Positions 17,808-26,839 of a stretch of 45,093 nucleotides of DNA are shown one piece after another. Location of the stretch: positions 1 to 45,093 of the forward strand of contig JAHYIS010000019.1 in NCBI GenBank assembly GCA_019429385.1, read 5' to 3'. The translations under genes were made by a program, and so were the position numbers. The notes under the pieces are model-generated. The model was not told the origin of the DNA. It saw nothing but the letters and a program-made list of their open reading frames with translations, and ran no database searches. Each line of letters opens with the position of its first letter. Position 1 is the first letter of the stretch. The DNA is from ANME-2 cluster archaeon (GTDB lineage Archaea > Halobacteriota > Methanosarcinia > Methanosarcinales > Methanocomedenaceae).

Positions 17808-18923
17808 TCATCTTCGAACTCCTGGCTCCCACACACCGGTGACCTTCCTGCCAAGCGCGAGTTTCCCCATTGCCCTGTTCACATCCTTGCTCACCGGAGA
17901 CGGCACCCTGTCCTGCAATGGCGTCCCCGGTAGCGGAGTAAAGTAATGAGAATGTATGTTCCCACCCTGTGCAATTATCCATTCAACCAGTTGCAGTGTC
18001 TCCAGCTGGTCGGCAGGCATTTCTCCGGGCAGCCCGAAAATAACATCCACCACCGGCGTCAGGTCATAGTCCCTGCACAGTTCCACGGCGCATTTCACAT
18101 CTTCAACTGTATGTCCCCGTCCGATATCATCAAGCACTCTCTGGCTGCCGCTCTGCGCGCCCAGGCTCAGCGATGTATTGTAGCAGTACTGTTTTACCAG
18201 TTCAAGGGTTTCATCGGTGACGAATTCTGGCCTGACCTCTGAAGGAAACGTTCCAAAGAACATCCTGCATTTCTTTGAAACTGCTTCAAGCAATACCTGG
18301 ATCTTGTCCGGTTCAGGGCGAACTCCCTTTGAACCGTAGGCAAAGGCATTGGGCGAGACGAACCTCACATCCCGCATCATCCCTGCATACTTGGCCACCA
18401 CCTCAGGACTGCGATGGCGCATCCGGTGCCCGAACAGGCGGGGTGTCTGGCAGTAACCGCAGTTGTGGGAACAGCCCCTGGTTATCTCGATATACCCTTT
18501 GAGGAGTCCAGGTGAGAACGGAGGGTAATGGTCCAGGTCAACAGGCGGTCTTGCACCTGTATATACACACCTGCTCCCGTCCCTGTATGCAATGCCTTTC
18601 ACACCTGCTATGTCATCGCTGCGGATACTGTTGACCAGTTCCGGCAGGGTCTCTTCACCTTCCCCTACCACTACATAGTCGAAATATTCCAGGCACTCAA
18701 GCGGTCGGGCTGAGGGGTGGGGCCCTCCCGCAATATAGGTGGAATCTGTTGATGAACCCCTGACTTCATTGAAGACCTCACCGGCCTGGACCGTGGCAAA
18801 ACTATACACCATTATGCCGTCCTTCGCTTTTCGCACGATATGTGCCCCCGGTACCAATGGCATCAGGGCAGCCAGGCTGTTACTGTTCTTCTGGTTCCAG
18901 CGAAAATGTACCCTGTCCAGTCC
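17808..18923 (-). CDS. B12-binding/radical SAM protein, MJ1487 type, 5' end doubtful
   Basis: The frame holds a B12-binding-like N-part (AGGPHPSARPLE, VVGEGEETLPEL) and a radical SAM core with CSHNCGYC near residue 135 counting from ATG 18863. The layout matches the TIGR04013 (MJ_1487) family; its reaction is unknown. The frame extends upstream through plausible coding residues (RVHFRWNQKNSNSLAAL) to TAA at 18924-18926 with no ATG, GTG or TTG. A perfect stop/start coupling TAATG with the M50 gene (ATG 18935) lies three codons before this TAA. Either CTG 18920 starts it, or the TAA is a lesion. ATG 18863 would remove about 17 residues. Confidence 0.8.
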   Translation of the reverse strand, partial: GLDRVHFRWNQKNSNSLAALMPLVPGAHIVRKAKDGIMVYSFATVQAGEVFNEVRGSSTDSTYIAGGPHPSARPLECLEYFDYVVVGEGEETLPELVNSIRSDDIAGVKGIAYRDGSRCVYTGARPPVDLDHYPPFSPGLLKGYIEITRGCSHNCGYCQTPRLFGHRMRHRSPEVVAKYAGMMRDVRFVSPNAFAYGSKGVRPEPDKIQVLLEAVSKKCRMFFGTFPSEVRPEFVTDETLELVKQYCYNTSLSLGAQSGSQRVLDDIGRGHTVEDVKCAVELCRDYDLTPVVDVIFGLPGEMPADQLETLQLVEWIIAQGGNIHSHYFTPLPGTPLQDRVPSPVSKDVNRAMGKLALGRKVTGVWEPGVRR

Positions 18924-18934
18924 TTATCCCCCCA

Positions 18935-20068
18935 TTAAACCTGGATGGGGATGAGAGTAATGCATAACAGGCCGGCAAGGAATACCAGGGTCCCCAGCAC
19001 CATCCTGCTTCGGCCTAAATAGTCCGAATCTTCCAGGGGCTCGGGGTGTCCGGCAACTGCAAATAACGAAATGAACAATCCCCAGAACAACCACATAGAA
19101 CCGTTTTGCTGCATCACAAAATAGATGAACAGTGATAGAGAGAGCAGTACGAACGGCACTACTGCAGATATATACGCTGCCCTGGGGCCCAGCATGGCCC
19201 GCATGATATGCCCGCCGTCGAGCTGGCCGGCAGGTATCAGGTTCAGTGCGGTTACCAGCATGCCGACCCAGCCTGCAAAAGCTACCGGGTGAATGTTCAT
19301 TTCATTGCTCATTCCACCTACAAAACTGGCAATAAAGGAAAATAACAAAGGCAGTGAGAGTTTATAATAAAGAAAACCATCCTGCATCACAATGTCTACG
19401 GGTGGCAGGGACAGACCGATAGCTGTTACAATTATCGAGGCGACAAGGCCCACGATCGGCCCGGCGATTCCCACATCGAACAGGGCAGTCCTGCTGGGAA
19501 TAGGACCCCTGTGTTTAATGATGGCACCCATGGTACCTATCCCGATAAAAGGGATGAAATAAGGCAGGGACGTTTTCATACCATGCAACTTCGCAACAAT
19601 ATAATGCCCCATCTCATGGGAACCCAGCACGAACATGATAGCCAGGGTGAACGGCGCCCCCCTGATGATCTGTTCAGGATGTGAGAAGGGGTCAACCCCA
19701 AAGAACATGGAACCGAAGAACATGGTAGTGAAAACAGTAATTACCGCCAGCACCACATTCAACCCTATCCGCTCCGGCTTTTCTTCAATGGGGGCTACGA
19801 TAAGAATATGTTCGCCCAGTTCGTACACCATCTGGACACTGTATCCCATGATAGATAAGGGGGTCCACAGGTGCCTGATTACGTCTTTTGGGTCGTTTTT
19901 CGGAGTGCCTGAAATAAAGTATGCTCCGTTTTCGTATGAATACTCATAAATTTTAAAATCCGGTACTTCTGACCTGATAAACTCAAGCATGTCAATTTCG
20001 CTGGTAGTATTCTCAGCACTGTCAGTAATGTCAGCATTGTCAGGATGACTGCGGTCAGGTTTGTTCAT
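18935..20068 (-). CDS. Site-2-type membrane metalloprotease (M50)
   Basis: The 377-residue protein has an N-terminal soluble part, then multiple membrane segments. The zinc motif HEMGH is at residues 151-155 and the third ligand motif NLIPAGQLDGGH near residue 260. M50 proteases cut within the membrane, often to release regulators. Its ATG overlaps the TGA of the aconitase X small subunit (ATGA), and its TAA overlaps the ATG of the next frame, so it is embedded in the operon. Substrate unknown. Confidence 0.92.
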   Translation of the reverse strand: MNKPDRSHPDNADITDSAENTTSEIDMLEFIRSEVPDFKIYEYSYENGAYFISGTPKNDPKDVIRHLWTPLSIMGYSVQMVYELGEHILIVAPIEEKPERIGLNVVLAVITVFTTMFFGSMFFGVDPFSHPEQIIRGAPFTLAIMFVLGSHEMGHYIVAKLHGMKTSLPYFIPFIGIGTMGAIIKHRGPIPSRTALFDVGIAGPIVGLVASIIVTAIGLSLPPVDIVMQDGFLYYKLSLPLLFSFIASFVGGMSNEMNIHPVAFAGWVGMLVTALNLIPAGQLDGGHIMRAMLGPRAAYISAVVPFVLLSLSLFIYFVMQQNGSMWLFWGLFISLFAVAGHPEPLEDSDYLGRSRMVLGTLVFLAGLLCITLIPIQV

Positions 20069-20466
20069 AATATATCTACAACTCCTTTTGTGCCATCAAC
20101 CCGCACTATGTCACCTGTTTTGATAGTGTTGATAGCATCAGGTTCGGTACTATCCACCATGGGGATATCTGAAATGATAGCACCCACAGCCACGATGGGC
20201 TCGGCAGACCGGTTGATAACTGCCACAGGAGCAGTACCGTTCTTCTTTAACTGGTACATTACATAAGAACCTACTGTCGAGCCTTTGCCTGCAGGGAATA
20301 CCAGCACTTTACCGCTTATGCTCTGCCCTTTCAATTCGTGTTTTTCCTCAACGACTATACCGGTCGCCGGGTCCACGCTGCCCAGGAATGAGATCGACTC
20401 ATTGGTAACCAGTGCCTCGCCCTGTCCACATCCACGGGATATCGGTCTTCCTTTCAGGGTCCTAAT
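20065..20466 (-). CDS. Aconitase X small subunit (phosphomevalonate dehydratase), ATT start
   Basis: From codon ATT at 20466 the frame codes for 133 residues, the usual DUF126 length, starting RTLKGRPISRGCGQGEALV and continuing FLGSVDPATG. A perfect GGAGGT lies 6 bases before this ATT, and the ATT overlaps the large-subunit TGA by one base (TGATT, where TGATG would be normal). An ATG at 20376 would lose 30 residues of the conserved N-terminus. With the large subunit it forms aconitase X, which in archaea dehydrates 5-phosphomevalonate. Alternatives: a CTG at 20469, or a point error in ATG. Confidence 0.85.
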   Translation of the reverse strand: MRTLKGRPISRGCGQGEALVTNESISFLGSVDPATGIVVEEKHELKGQSISGKVLVFPAGKGSTVGSYVMYQLKKNGTAPVAVINRSAEPIVAVGAIISDIPMVDSTEPDAINTIKTGDIVRVDGTKGVVDIL

Positions 20467-21671
20467 CAGGAGACCTCCCCTTCATCTCTGCGTTCCTCTG
20501 CGCTCCCGGCGATTATTCTTCCTTTCAGGCAGTCACGAATGCTGGCCAGACCTGACCCAACTCCGCACATTCCCGGGATATACTTCAATGCCTTGCCGGA
20601 ATCGGTGAGCACGCATCCGAACCGGTCAGTGGCGGGGGACACTACCATGCAGGTATCCACGAACACTTTTGCACCACTGGCCTCTATCCTTCGTACCGTA
20701 TCAGGAGATGCATCCCTGACCTGGCGTGATGTGAATATCCATACCTCTTTTCCTACCTGCATCCCGTCAAGCAGTTCGGCAGCCGATTCCAGTTCTTCCT
20801 GTGAATAATGAGGGCAGCCAAGGGCCGTAAGGTCAATGTCACGGCCGCAGTTCTTTTCGAACACTTCATCGAGCTGGGCACGTTCAATGGCAATGGTCTC
20901 TGCCGGGACAGGGTATGAACCCGATTGCGGAGTAACCCCTTCCACATGATACAGTGCTACAGCACCCGAAGCAGCCATGGCAGCACCCAGTGCTTTAAGC
21001 TCTATGTTCAAAGGCTTTGACGATAATTTGAACAGAGGAACGTCCGACCCCACCTGTGCCCCCACCAGATAACCCAGTGCCCCATAATCTGCACCAGATA
21101 ACGGGCAATCGACCTGCACGGTGATAACCGGCACCCGGTTCTCGTCCAAATGGTAACCGTAGTTTGCAGTCTTGCCTATGAGAGCGGCAGCCAGCGCCGA
21201 TGGTCCACCTTCCCGATTTGTCCTGGCACCGATAACGGAATTCGCATAGGAGACGGCTGAACTTTCGCTCCAGGCCAGGTGGTCGCCAAAAGAGGCCAGC
21301 GAGGCATCGACATGATAGGGTGTACACGTGCATTCGCATCGTATGCCCAGGCGCTGGTATGCTTCAATGATCTGTATCTGCTTGGTTGCAAATTCCTCAT
21401 CCACACCCATCTCACGCCAGCGTTCAAGGTCCATGCCTGCAGGGTTCAGTATGGAGGGGACCACAACCTTTCCTTCAAGGTCAGATATCCATTCCAGGCC
21501 CGCATCACCGATGGTCCTGTAACTGACTCCGGCTATCTGGGCGCTTTTTATGGGTACCAGTGAATCTGCACCGTAGATATCACCCAGTGCAGTCAGGAGT
21601 TCCATGGCCTTTTGGAGCGTTGGCCCCATCTCCCCTTCCAGCAGTGCTTCCTCTTCCCTGGTAAGATGCAA
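20466..21671 (-). CDS. Aconitase X large subunit (phosphomevalonate dehydratase)
   Basis: The 401-residue protein is a DUF521/aconitase X catalytic subunit: GIRCECTCTPY, SESSAVSYANSVIGARTNRE and GGPSALAAALIGKTANYG carry the iron-sulfur cysteines and substrate residues of the family. The archaeal enzyme makes trans-anhydromevalonate 5-phosphate. It begins with TTG; GGAGG lies 7 bases upstream and the UbiD stop is 2 bases before. The last ~12 residues (AEERRDEGEVS) are coded by a CGCAGAGGAACGCAGAGA-type repeat that resembles the genome repeats at 15.7 kb, so the tail looks recently acquired. Confidence 0.93.
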   Translation of the reverse strand: MHLTREEEALLEGEMGPTLQKAMELLTALGDIYGADSLVPIKSAQIAGVSYRTIGDAGLEWISDLEGKVVVPSILNPAGMDLERWREMGVDEEFATKQIQIIEAYQRLGIRCECTCTPYHVDASLASFGDHLAWSESSAVSYANSVIGARTNREGGPSALAAALIGKTANYGYHLDENRVPVITVQVDCPLSGADYGALGYLVGAQVGSDVPLFKLSSKPLNIELKALGAAMAASGAVALYHVEGVTPQSGSYPVPAETIAIERAQLDEVFEKNCGRDIDLTALGCPHYSQEELESAAELLDGMQVGKEVWIFTSRQVRDASPDTVRRIEASGAKVFVDTCMVVSPATDRFGCVLTDSGKALKYIPGMCGVGSGLASIRDCLKGRIIAGSAEERRDEGEVS

Positions 21672-21673
21672 TC

Positions 21674-22942
21674 CTAATCCTCCAGCATGGACGGACGCAT
21701 GAACTTATATTCCTCGCCCAGTATCATAGTGGCATCCAGCCCCATTTTTGTGGTATTTCCATTGGGCATGCACATGGGGTCAAGACTGCTGCCCCTGACA
21801 TCGGGATACACGACGAGGTCGCGGTCTGCCCTGAACCGGGTGGCAATGGCATACTCGACATCAGATGGATTAAAAATGTCAATGTCATCATCTATGACAA
21901 CTACATGTTTCAGGCTTCGGTGAGCAGCAAAAGTAGCATCTATCGCTTTTTTCCCATCGTCTTTATGGGTCTGGTGTATCTGCACAATAGCATGAAGATA
22001 TGAACATCCTCCCTGGGTCAGTACTGCATTGCGCACGTGACAGACCTTGCCCACTTCTTTCAGGATGAGCGGTTCATAGGGTACCCCCATAAGCATCTTG
22101 TGTTCGCCTCCGGCAGGCATGATCGCATGGAAAATGGGGTCATTTCTGTGCATGACCCTGATAATATGGATGAGGGGTTCCTGCCTGATGATGTCCAGGG
22201 TACCGGTAATATCCACAAAGGGACCTTCATCCACTCTGACCTGCGGGTCGATATATCCTTCCAGCACCCATTCAGCATGGGGTACTTTGATACCGTTCCC
22301 AAGCTGGAACAGTTCTACTGGACGGTCCAGGAGCGCGCTTGCATACTGGAATTCCTTCCCTTCAGGCACCCTGGTGGTGGTTGCCAGCAGCACTACCGGG
22401 TCTATACCGATGATCACTGCTATGGGCAGGGGTTCACCTGCCTGGGATGCGGCTTTGTGGAGGTTATACGTATGCCTGTTCTCGACCAGCCGGCCCACCA
22501 TGGTATCCTTGCCTGTTACCATGAGCCTGTGGATGGAGGCATTATATACACCGTTGTATTCTGATACTACCACTCCTGCAGTAATATAAGGTCCGCCATC
22601 CTGGGGAAAATAGGTGAGTACAGGTACCTTGCTCAGGTCCACCTCGTCCTCGATCACTTCCTGTGAAGGTGTATCCCCGACCATCACTACTGTGCCATCG
22701 GGTTCTATGTCTGCAAGGTAATGTACCATATCCTGTGGTGTGGTTCCCAGTGCTTTTGCCATCAGCTGCCGGTCGGCAATAATGTTCATTACCACTTTGC
22801 GACCTGCCACATTCGTGAAAAGGACCGGGCTTTGGCTATCCATAACCTTCCTGGATACCTCAAGACGGGGTGATAATAGGTCATCAATTTCCAGAATAGT
22901 ACGGTCTGTTCGTAATTGCCGGATTAAATTTCTGAAACTCAT
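21674..22942 (-). CDS. UbiD-family decarboxylase (anhydromevalonate phosphate decarboxylase)
   Basis: The chosen start (MSFRNLIRQLR) gives 422 residues, the length of archaeal UbiD proteins; the frame stays open upstream to 23107, but that part is AT-rich promoter-like DNA. UbiD enzymes use prenylated FMN. In archaea one member decarboxylates anhydromevalonate 5-phosphate to isopentenyl phosphate. Gene order with aconitase X directly supports this role over ubiquinone synthesis. UbiD motifs seen: VMVGDTPSQEV, DPVVLLATTTRVPEGKEF, and HAIMPAGGEHKMLMG. It leads the operon. Confidence 0.9.
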   Translation of the reverse strand: MSFRNLIRQLRTDRTILEIDDLLSPRLEVSRKVMDSQSPVLFTNVAGRKVVMNIIADRQLMAKALGTTPQDMVHYLADIEPDGTVVMVGDTPSQEVIEDEVDLSKVPVLTYFPQDGGPYITAGVVVSEYNGVYNASIHRLMVTGKDTMVGRLVENRHTYNLHKAASQAGEPLPIAVIIGIDPVVLLATTTRVPEGKEFQYASALLDRPVELFQLGNGIKVPHAEWVLEGYIDPQVRVDEGPFVDITGTLDIIRQEPLIHIIRVMHRNDPIFHAIMPAGGEHKMLMGVPYEPLILKEVGKVCHVRNAVLTQGGCSYLHAIVQIHQTHKDDGKKAIDATFAAHRSLKHVVVIDDDIDIFNPSDVEYAIATRFRADRDLVVYPDVRGSSLDPMCMPNGNTTKMGLDATMILGEEYKFMRPSMLED

Positions 22943-23186
22943 CTCGGTACTCTCTGGTTTCAATGATTGCTGTATCTTATAAATCTTTTCTATTTGGGAA
23001 ACATTAATAATGCAGCATTTATAAAAATATACTCCGCCACGTTTCCAAATATCATGATAATACGTAATATTTATATAAGTTTGATACTTAGGATATTCAG
23101 ATTCCAATAGGTGACCTGATTATTGTGGTCTGTTGACCTATAACGGAAAAATGGTAGATTGTCTTATCTGTAGGAGGAAATAGATA
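22943..23186. promoter_or_regulatory. Divergent promoter region of the ubiD operon and hdrED
   Basis: This AT-rich stretch holds TATA-like elements on both strands: ATTTATATAAG near 23070 for hdrED, and TTTTTATAAATG near 23018 (minus strand) for the ubiD operon. The hdrE ATG is preceded by GTAGGAGG (spacing ~9). No conserved operator is evident. Confidence 0.5.
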
Positions 23187-23918
23187 ATGAGTGAAGCATT
23201 TAGTTATTATTCTGGGGTTCCAACCTTTGTAGGGATGCTTAGTATCGCAATGGTTGCAATCCTTATATTTTTAATCGGAATGATATTGAACATGAAAAAA
23301 TGGGGCGGAGGAAGCATAAAAGTATTTCTCAGCGCATTTATTAAATCAGCAACAAAGGACAAACATCAATCAATACTTACAACACTGGTAATGGATATAT
23401 TTCTGCAGCGCAGGATCCTGCGTCGAAGTCCATTCAGATGGGTTATGCATATGCTGATATTTATTGGCTGGGGAGGCATGCTTCTCCTGTCACTTGTATT
23501 CGCTGCCTTTGAAATGCTCTCTGAGTTAGGAATTGGCAGTTTTGATCTCAATGCCATACGCAACAGCTTTGATGTACCCAACGAGGTACTCGGGTACCTG
23601 CTTTTAATAGGATTGATTATTGCTATCATCCGACGCCTGGCACTGTCGGAAGTCAGCAAAAGGACACAGGTCTTTGATTGGGTACTGGTTCTGGGTATAC
23701 TCTTCATAACGGTGACAGGATTTATGGCTGAGGGATACCGACCTGATTCTATCACAGCCTGGTCGTTCTTAGGCGCTGATGAGGCATTTGCCCAGTCACT
23801 CTCGCTGTTCCATGTGGCAATATCCCTGCTCTTCTGTATCGCGTATATTCCCTTTAGCAAATATATGCATATGATCGCAGCGCCATTGACCCTTATAGCA
23901 AACGGCGGAGGTGAATAA
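23187..23918 (+). CDS. hdrE: Heterodisulfide reductase membrane cytochrome b subunit HdrE
   Basis: The 243-residue protein has five predicted membrane helices and lies directly before hdrD. HdrE is the b-type cytochrome that passes electrons between methanophenazine and HdrD in Methanosarcinales. Histidines that could bind heme occur at [21 protein letters not shown] and [14 protein letters not shown] site precedes the ATG. In a methane oxidiser the same complex would run in the heterodisulfide-forming direction; the window alone cannot tell which. Confidence 0.95.
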   Translation: MSEAFSYYSGVPTFVGMLSIAMVAILIFLIGMILNMKKWGGGSIKVFLSAFIKSATKDKHQSILTTLVMDIFLQRRILRRSPFRWVMHMLIFIGWGGMLLLSLVFAAFEMLSELGIGSFDLNAIRNSFDVPNEVLGYLLLIGLIIAIIRRLALSEVSKRTQVFDWVLVLGILFITVTGFMAEGYRPDSITAWSFLGADEAFAQSLSLFHVAISLLFCIAYIPFSKYMHMIAAPLTLIANGGGE

Positions 23919-23919
23919 C

Positions 23920-25257
23920 ATGGCTGATGAGAAAAAAGCGGTTGAAAAAAAGATACCTGAGATCCCGAAAGGACAACCTTCAATAAAAACTGACGTCATA
24001 GACCCCATATCACGTATGCAGTATGATGCATGTACGAGATGCGGTGAATGTGATAACTGGTGTCCGACCCTCGACGCCATGAAACGTGATATGAACATCT
24101 CTCCCAGGGATAAGATAAGCCGGTGGAGGAATTTCATGGGCAAGAATTACGGTCTTATCGCCAGGTTGTTCGGACCAAGAAAGATACCGGAAGAAGATAT
24201 CCAGAATTTCAATGACCATCTCTTCCACTGTACCACCTGCGGTGTGTGCGGTACGGTCTGTCCTGCCGGTCTTAATACCATTGAGATGTGGGAAGCTACA
24301 CGGCAGCAACTGGTGTTACGTGGCAACGGACCCTATGGAAAACAGAGTCTCTTCCCCAAACTCATTGGTGACATGCACAACCCCTATATGAAAGACCAGA
24401 AAGACCGCCTGTTATGGGTACCTGACGATGTCGAGATCGCAGATAATGCAGACGTAGCTTATTTCACAGGATGTACAGCAGGATTTAATATGCAGGTCCT
24501 GGCAGTCTCCACTGCACGGGTATTGAACAAGCTTGGTGTTCCCTTTACCATGCTGGGCGAGGATGAATGGTGCTGTGGTTCTGCACTGATCAGAACCGGA
24601 CAGCCCCATATCGGTGATACCCCAAAAGGTGCTGCGATCCATAACGTTGAAGCGCTGGAAGCAAAGGGTGTAAAGAAAGTGCTCTTTGCCTGTGCCGGGT
24701 GTTTCAGAGCTGCAACCATTGACTGGCCTCACCTCATGGGACGCAAGCCCAACTTTGAGGTGGTCCATCTTGCTGACTTCCTTGCAGAACAGGTCGAACA
24801 GGGTAAGATAACGTGGGAGAAATCCCTCGACGGAAAGACCATTACATATCATGACCCCTGCCACCTTGGACGGCATGTTGGTGTGTTCGAGGGACCGCGT
24901 AAGGTAATCTCCAGCATGCCTGGTGCGAATTTCGTGGAAATGGAACGAAACCGTGACCTACAGCGCTGCTGCGGTGCCGGCGGCGGTGTCAAGGCCGGAA
25001 TACCTGACCTGGCATTGGGTGTTGCAGCTGCGCGTATCAAGGACGCACTGGATGTAAAGGCCGATATCCTTTCGTCTGCATGTCCCTTCTGCCGCCGTAA
25101 TCTCGGTGATGGCAGGAACAATGTATTGAGCTTGGAGACTGGTGATTTCAATAAGCGGGATAAAGAAGGGAATGACATGCAGGTCGAAGACCTGATAGTG
25201 CTTACCGCAGAACTGATGGGTCTGTCCACAAAGATAAAATCCGAAACACAGGGATAG
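23920..25257 (+). CDS. hdrD: Heterodisulfide reductase catalytic subunit HdrD
   Basis: The start at 23920 (MADEKK) has GGAGGTGA 7 bases upstream, inside the hdrE end; the genes are 1 base apart. The 445-residue product has two [4Fe-4S] motifs, [11 protein letters not shown] (from Cys38) and [11 protein letters not shown] (from Cys104), then two CCG domains: [10 protein letters not shown]…CAGC and [11 protein letters not shown]…CPFC, which bind the non-cubane clusters at the CoM-S-S-CoB site. It is peripheral to the membrane via HdrE. The first ~30 residues are a charged extension relative to typical HdrD (~410 residues). Confidence 0.97.
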   Translation: MADEKKAVEKKIPEIPKGQPSIKTDVIDPISRMQYDACTRCGECDNWCPTLDAMKRDMNISPRDKISRWRNFMGKNYGLIARLFGPRKIPEEDIQNFNDHLFHCTTCGVCGTVCPAGLNTIEMWEATRQQLVLRGNGPYGKQSLFPKLIGDMHNPYMKDQKDRLLWVPDDVEIADNADVAYFTGCTAGFNMQVLAVSTARVLNKLGVPFTMLGEDEWCCGSALIRTGQPHIGDTPKGAAIHNVEALEAKGVKKVLFACAGCFRAATIDWPHLMGRKPNFEVVHLADFLAEQVEQGKITWEKSLDGKTITYHDPCHLGRHVGVFEGPRKVISSMPGANFVEMERNRDLQRCCGAGGGVKAGIPDLALGVAAARIKDALDVKADILSSACPFCRRNLGDGRNNVLSLETGDFNKRDKEGNDMQVEDLIVLTAELMGLSTKIKSETQG

Positions 25258-25271
25258 CAAATCAATACAGC

Positions 25272-25310
25272 GTGTTTGGCGCTTGTGCGCCAACACCATT
25301 TCTTTTTTTC
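25272..25310 (+). terminator. Hairpin plus T-run after hdrD
   Basis: TTGGCGC-TTGT-GCGCCAA forms a seven-pair stem with a 4-base loop, extended by GTG/CAC, and is followed by TTTCTTTTTTTC. It starts 15 bases after the hdrD stop. This is an unusually clear stem-plus-T-tract signal for an archaeal operon end. Confidence 0.75.
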
Positions 25311-25358
25311 TGATTTTTCTGAATAATAGTAAAATACTATTAGTCATTATCTTATTCT

Positions 25359-25499
25359 GTGGCAAACGATAATGTGACTGATGAAGAACTGGAAGAAATT
25401 CTGGTGCTCCAGGCAGAACGGCAACCAGCAAAGTGCAGGATGAAACGTGTAAAAAAGTTAATTACTAATAAAATTGTGCCACCGGATGAGGGATTATAA
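25359..25499 (+). CDS. Small hypothetical protein, GTG start
   Basis: The 46-residue frame begins ANDNVTDEELEEILVLQ and has a basic middle (KCRMKRVKKLITNK). There is no ribosome-binding site; an AT-rich box AGTAAAATACTATT lies ~30 bases upstream, so a leaderless transcript is possible. No family recognised. It lies between the hdrD terminator and thrC. Confidence 0.35.
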   Translation: MANDNVTDEELEEILVLQAERQPAKCRMKRVKKLITNKIVPPDEGL

Positions 25500-25537
25500 A
25501 ATCGGACTCTCACATGCACGAAGGATGGAGATGAAAA

Positions 25538-26698
25538 ATGGTATATGTAACAGGTTTTCGGTGTTTTAAGTGCGGGAAGCATCATTTGCCCGAAGAGATA
25601 GAGAACAGGCCAATACCGCGGTGTTCCTTTTGTAACTCCGGGCTGGATGCGGAATATGATTACGATTCAATAAGGAAGTCCCTTCTTAGGGACCCGTTCA
25701 TGCGCGAGAGTCCTGCCCACTGGAAATACTGGGCGTTCTTGCCTGTGCGCGATCTGTCCCATATTATTACCATGGGCGAGGGAGGCACCCCTCTGCTTGA
25801 GAACAATGCACTGACCCTGGATATCGGTTGTGGGAGGATGCTGGTAAAATATGAGGCCATGAATCCCACAGGGTCGTTCAAGGACCGGGGCTCTTCCCTT
25901 GAGATTACCAAGGCAATGGAGTACGGAAAGAAAATGGTGGTGCTGGCATCTACGGGAAATATGGGTGCTTCTGTGGCAGCGTACGCTGCATTTGCCGGGC
26001 TTGATTGTATTGTGTTCGTGCCCAATATTGTAGCTTCGGCCAAGATCAAGCAGATCAAGGCGTACGGGGCTGATATACGGTTTGTGGATGGTGATTATTC
26101 ACATGCGATGAAGGAAGCGGAAAACTATGTGATTTCACACCCGGATTCGTTCCTTACCGGTGATTATCCCTGGAGAGGGGAGGGTACCAAGACGGTGGGT
26201 ATGGAGATAGCTGACCAGTTGTACTGGACCGTACCTGATGTGGTTATTGCACCCGTGGGCAACGGCACCCTGATATGGGGCATCTTCGAGGCTTTCAGGG
26301 ATATGCACGCTGTGGGGGTCATTGAGCGCAAGCCTGCGATTTTCGGAGTGCAGGTGGATGCCTGCCGACCTGTAGTGGATGCATGGGGGAAGGGGGTGAC
26401 TGAGATCATTGCTGTTGAGGACCCCCAGACTCTTGCTACTGCTATTGCATGTGGGGACCCGATTGACGGGTTGGGGGCTTTGCGTGCGATAAGGGAGACG
26501 GGGGGGCAAGGAGTGAGTGTTTCGGATGCTCAGGTGATAGAGGCGCGGGATTTTTTGGCAAAGAATGGTATCTTTGTGGAGCCAAGTGGTGCGGTGGCGT
26601 ATGCGGGGGCACGAATGGTGAAAGGGGAGTTGAAGAGTAAAACTGTGGTGTGCATGGCTACAGGGCACGGATTGAAGGATATGTATGGGATTGAGTGA
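25538..26698 (+). CDS. thrC: Threonine synthase
   Basis: The 386-residue PLP enzyme converts O-phosphohomoserine to threonine. It starts with a CxxC…CxxC zinc-ribbon-like segment (Cys9, 12, 29, 32), typical of archaeal ThrC. The PLP lysine is Lys115 in NPTGSFKDRGSS; STGNMGAS binds the phosphate, and GNGTLIWG lies in the second part. GGAG precedes the ATG by ~8 bases. It may link to the aspartate kinase gene of this window functionally (aspartate to threonine), though they are 16 kb apart. Related PLP enzymes are the alternative but less likely. Confidence 0.9.
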   Translation: MVYVTGFRCFKCGKHHLPEEIENRPIPRCSFCNSGLDAEYDYDSIRKSLLRDPFMRESPAHWKYWAFLPVRDLSHIITMGEGGTPLLENNALTLDIGCGRMLVKYEAMNPTGSFKDRGSSLEITKAMEYGKKMVVLASTGNMGASVAAYAAFAGLDCIVFVPNIVASAKIKQIKAYGADIRFVDGDYSHAMKEAENYVISHPDSFLTGDYPWRGEGTKTVGMEIADQLYWTVPDVVIAPVGNGTLIWGIFEAFRDMHAVGVIERKPAIFGVQVDACRPVVDAWGKGVTEIIAVEDPQTLATAIACGDPIDGLGALRAIRETGGQGVSVSDAQVIEARDFLAKNGIFVEPSGAVAYAGARMVKGELKSKTVVCMATGHGLKDMYGIE

Positions 26699-26699
26699 A

Positions 26700-26829
26700 G
26701 GAAGATGTGGCTACCCGTTACGGCATAGACATAGCGCCGAACATGGTCATACTGGATAGCGATGGTATAGTTGTGAAGACGGGATATACGGGCAGTGATG
26801 AGTTGAAGGCACTGGTTGAAGAGCAATAA
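26700..26829 (+). pseudogene. C-terminal fragment of a thioredoxin-fold (redoxin/TlpA) protein
   Basis: The frame reads ATRYGIDIAPNMVILDSDGI then VVKTGYTGSDELKALVEEQ to TAA at 26829. The Y-x-I-x-x-P-x-x-V-I-L-D-x-D-G-x-V pattern is the C-terminal half of redoxin/TlpA-like domains (cis-Pro strand and following hairpin). The N-terminal half with the Cys motif is absent; thrC ends where it would begin. A 40-residue translation from GTG 26707 is conceivable but unlikely. Confidence 0.6.
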
Positions 26830-26839
26830 AGAACGAGAA

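Noticed and set aside
22943-23107. N-terminal extension of the UbiD protein from ATG 23107
   Set aside because: The extension is AT-rich, unlike UbiD starts, and overlaps the divergent promoter region; MSFRNLI at 22942 fits the family length.
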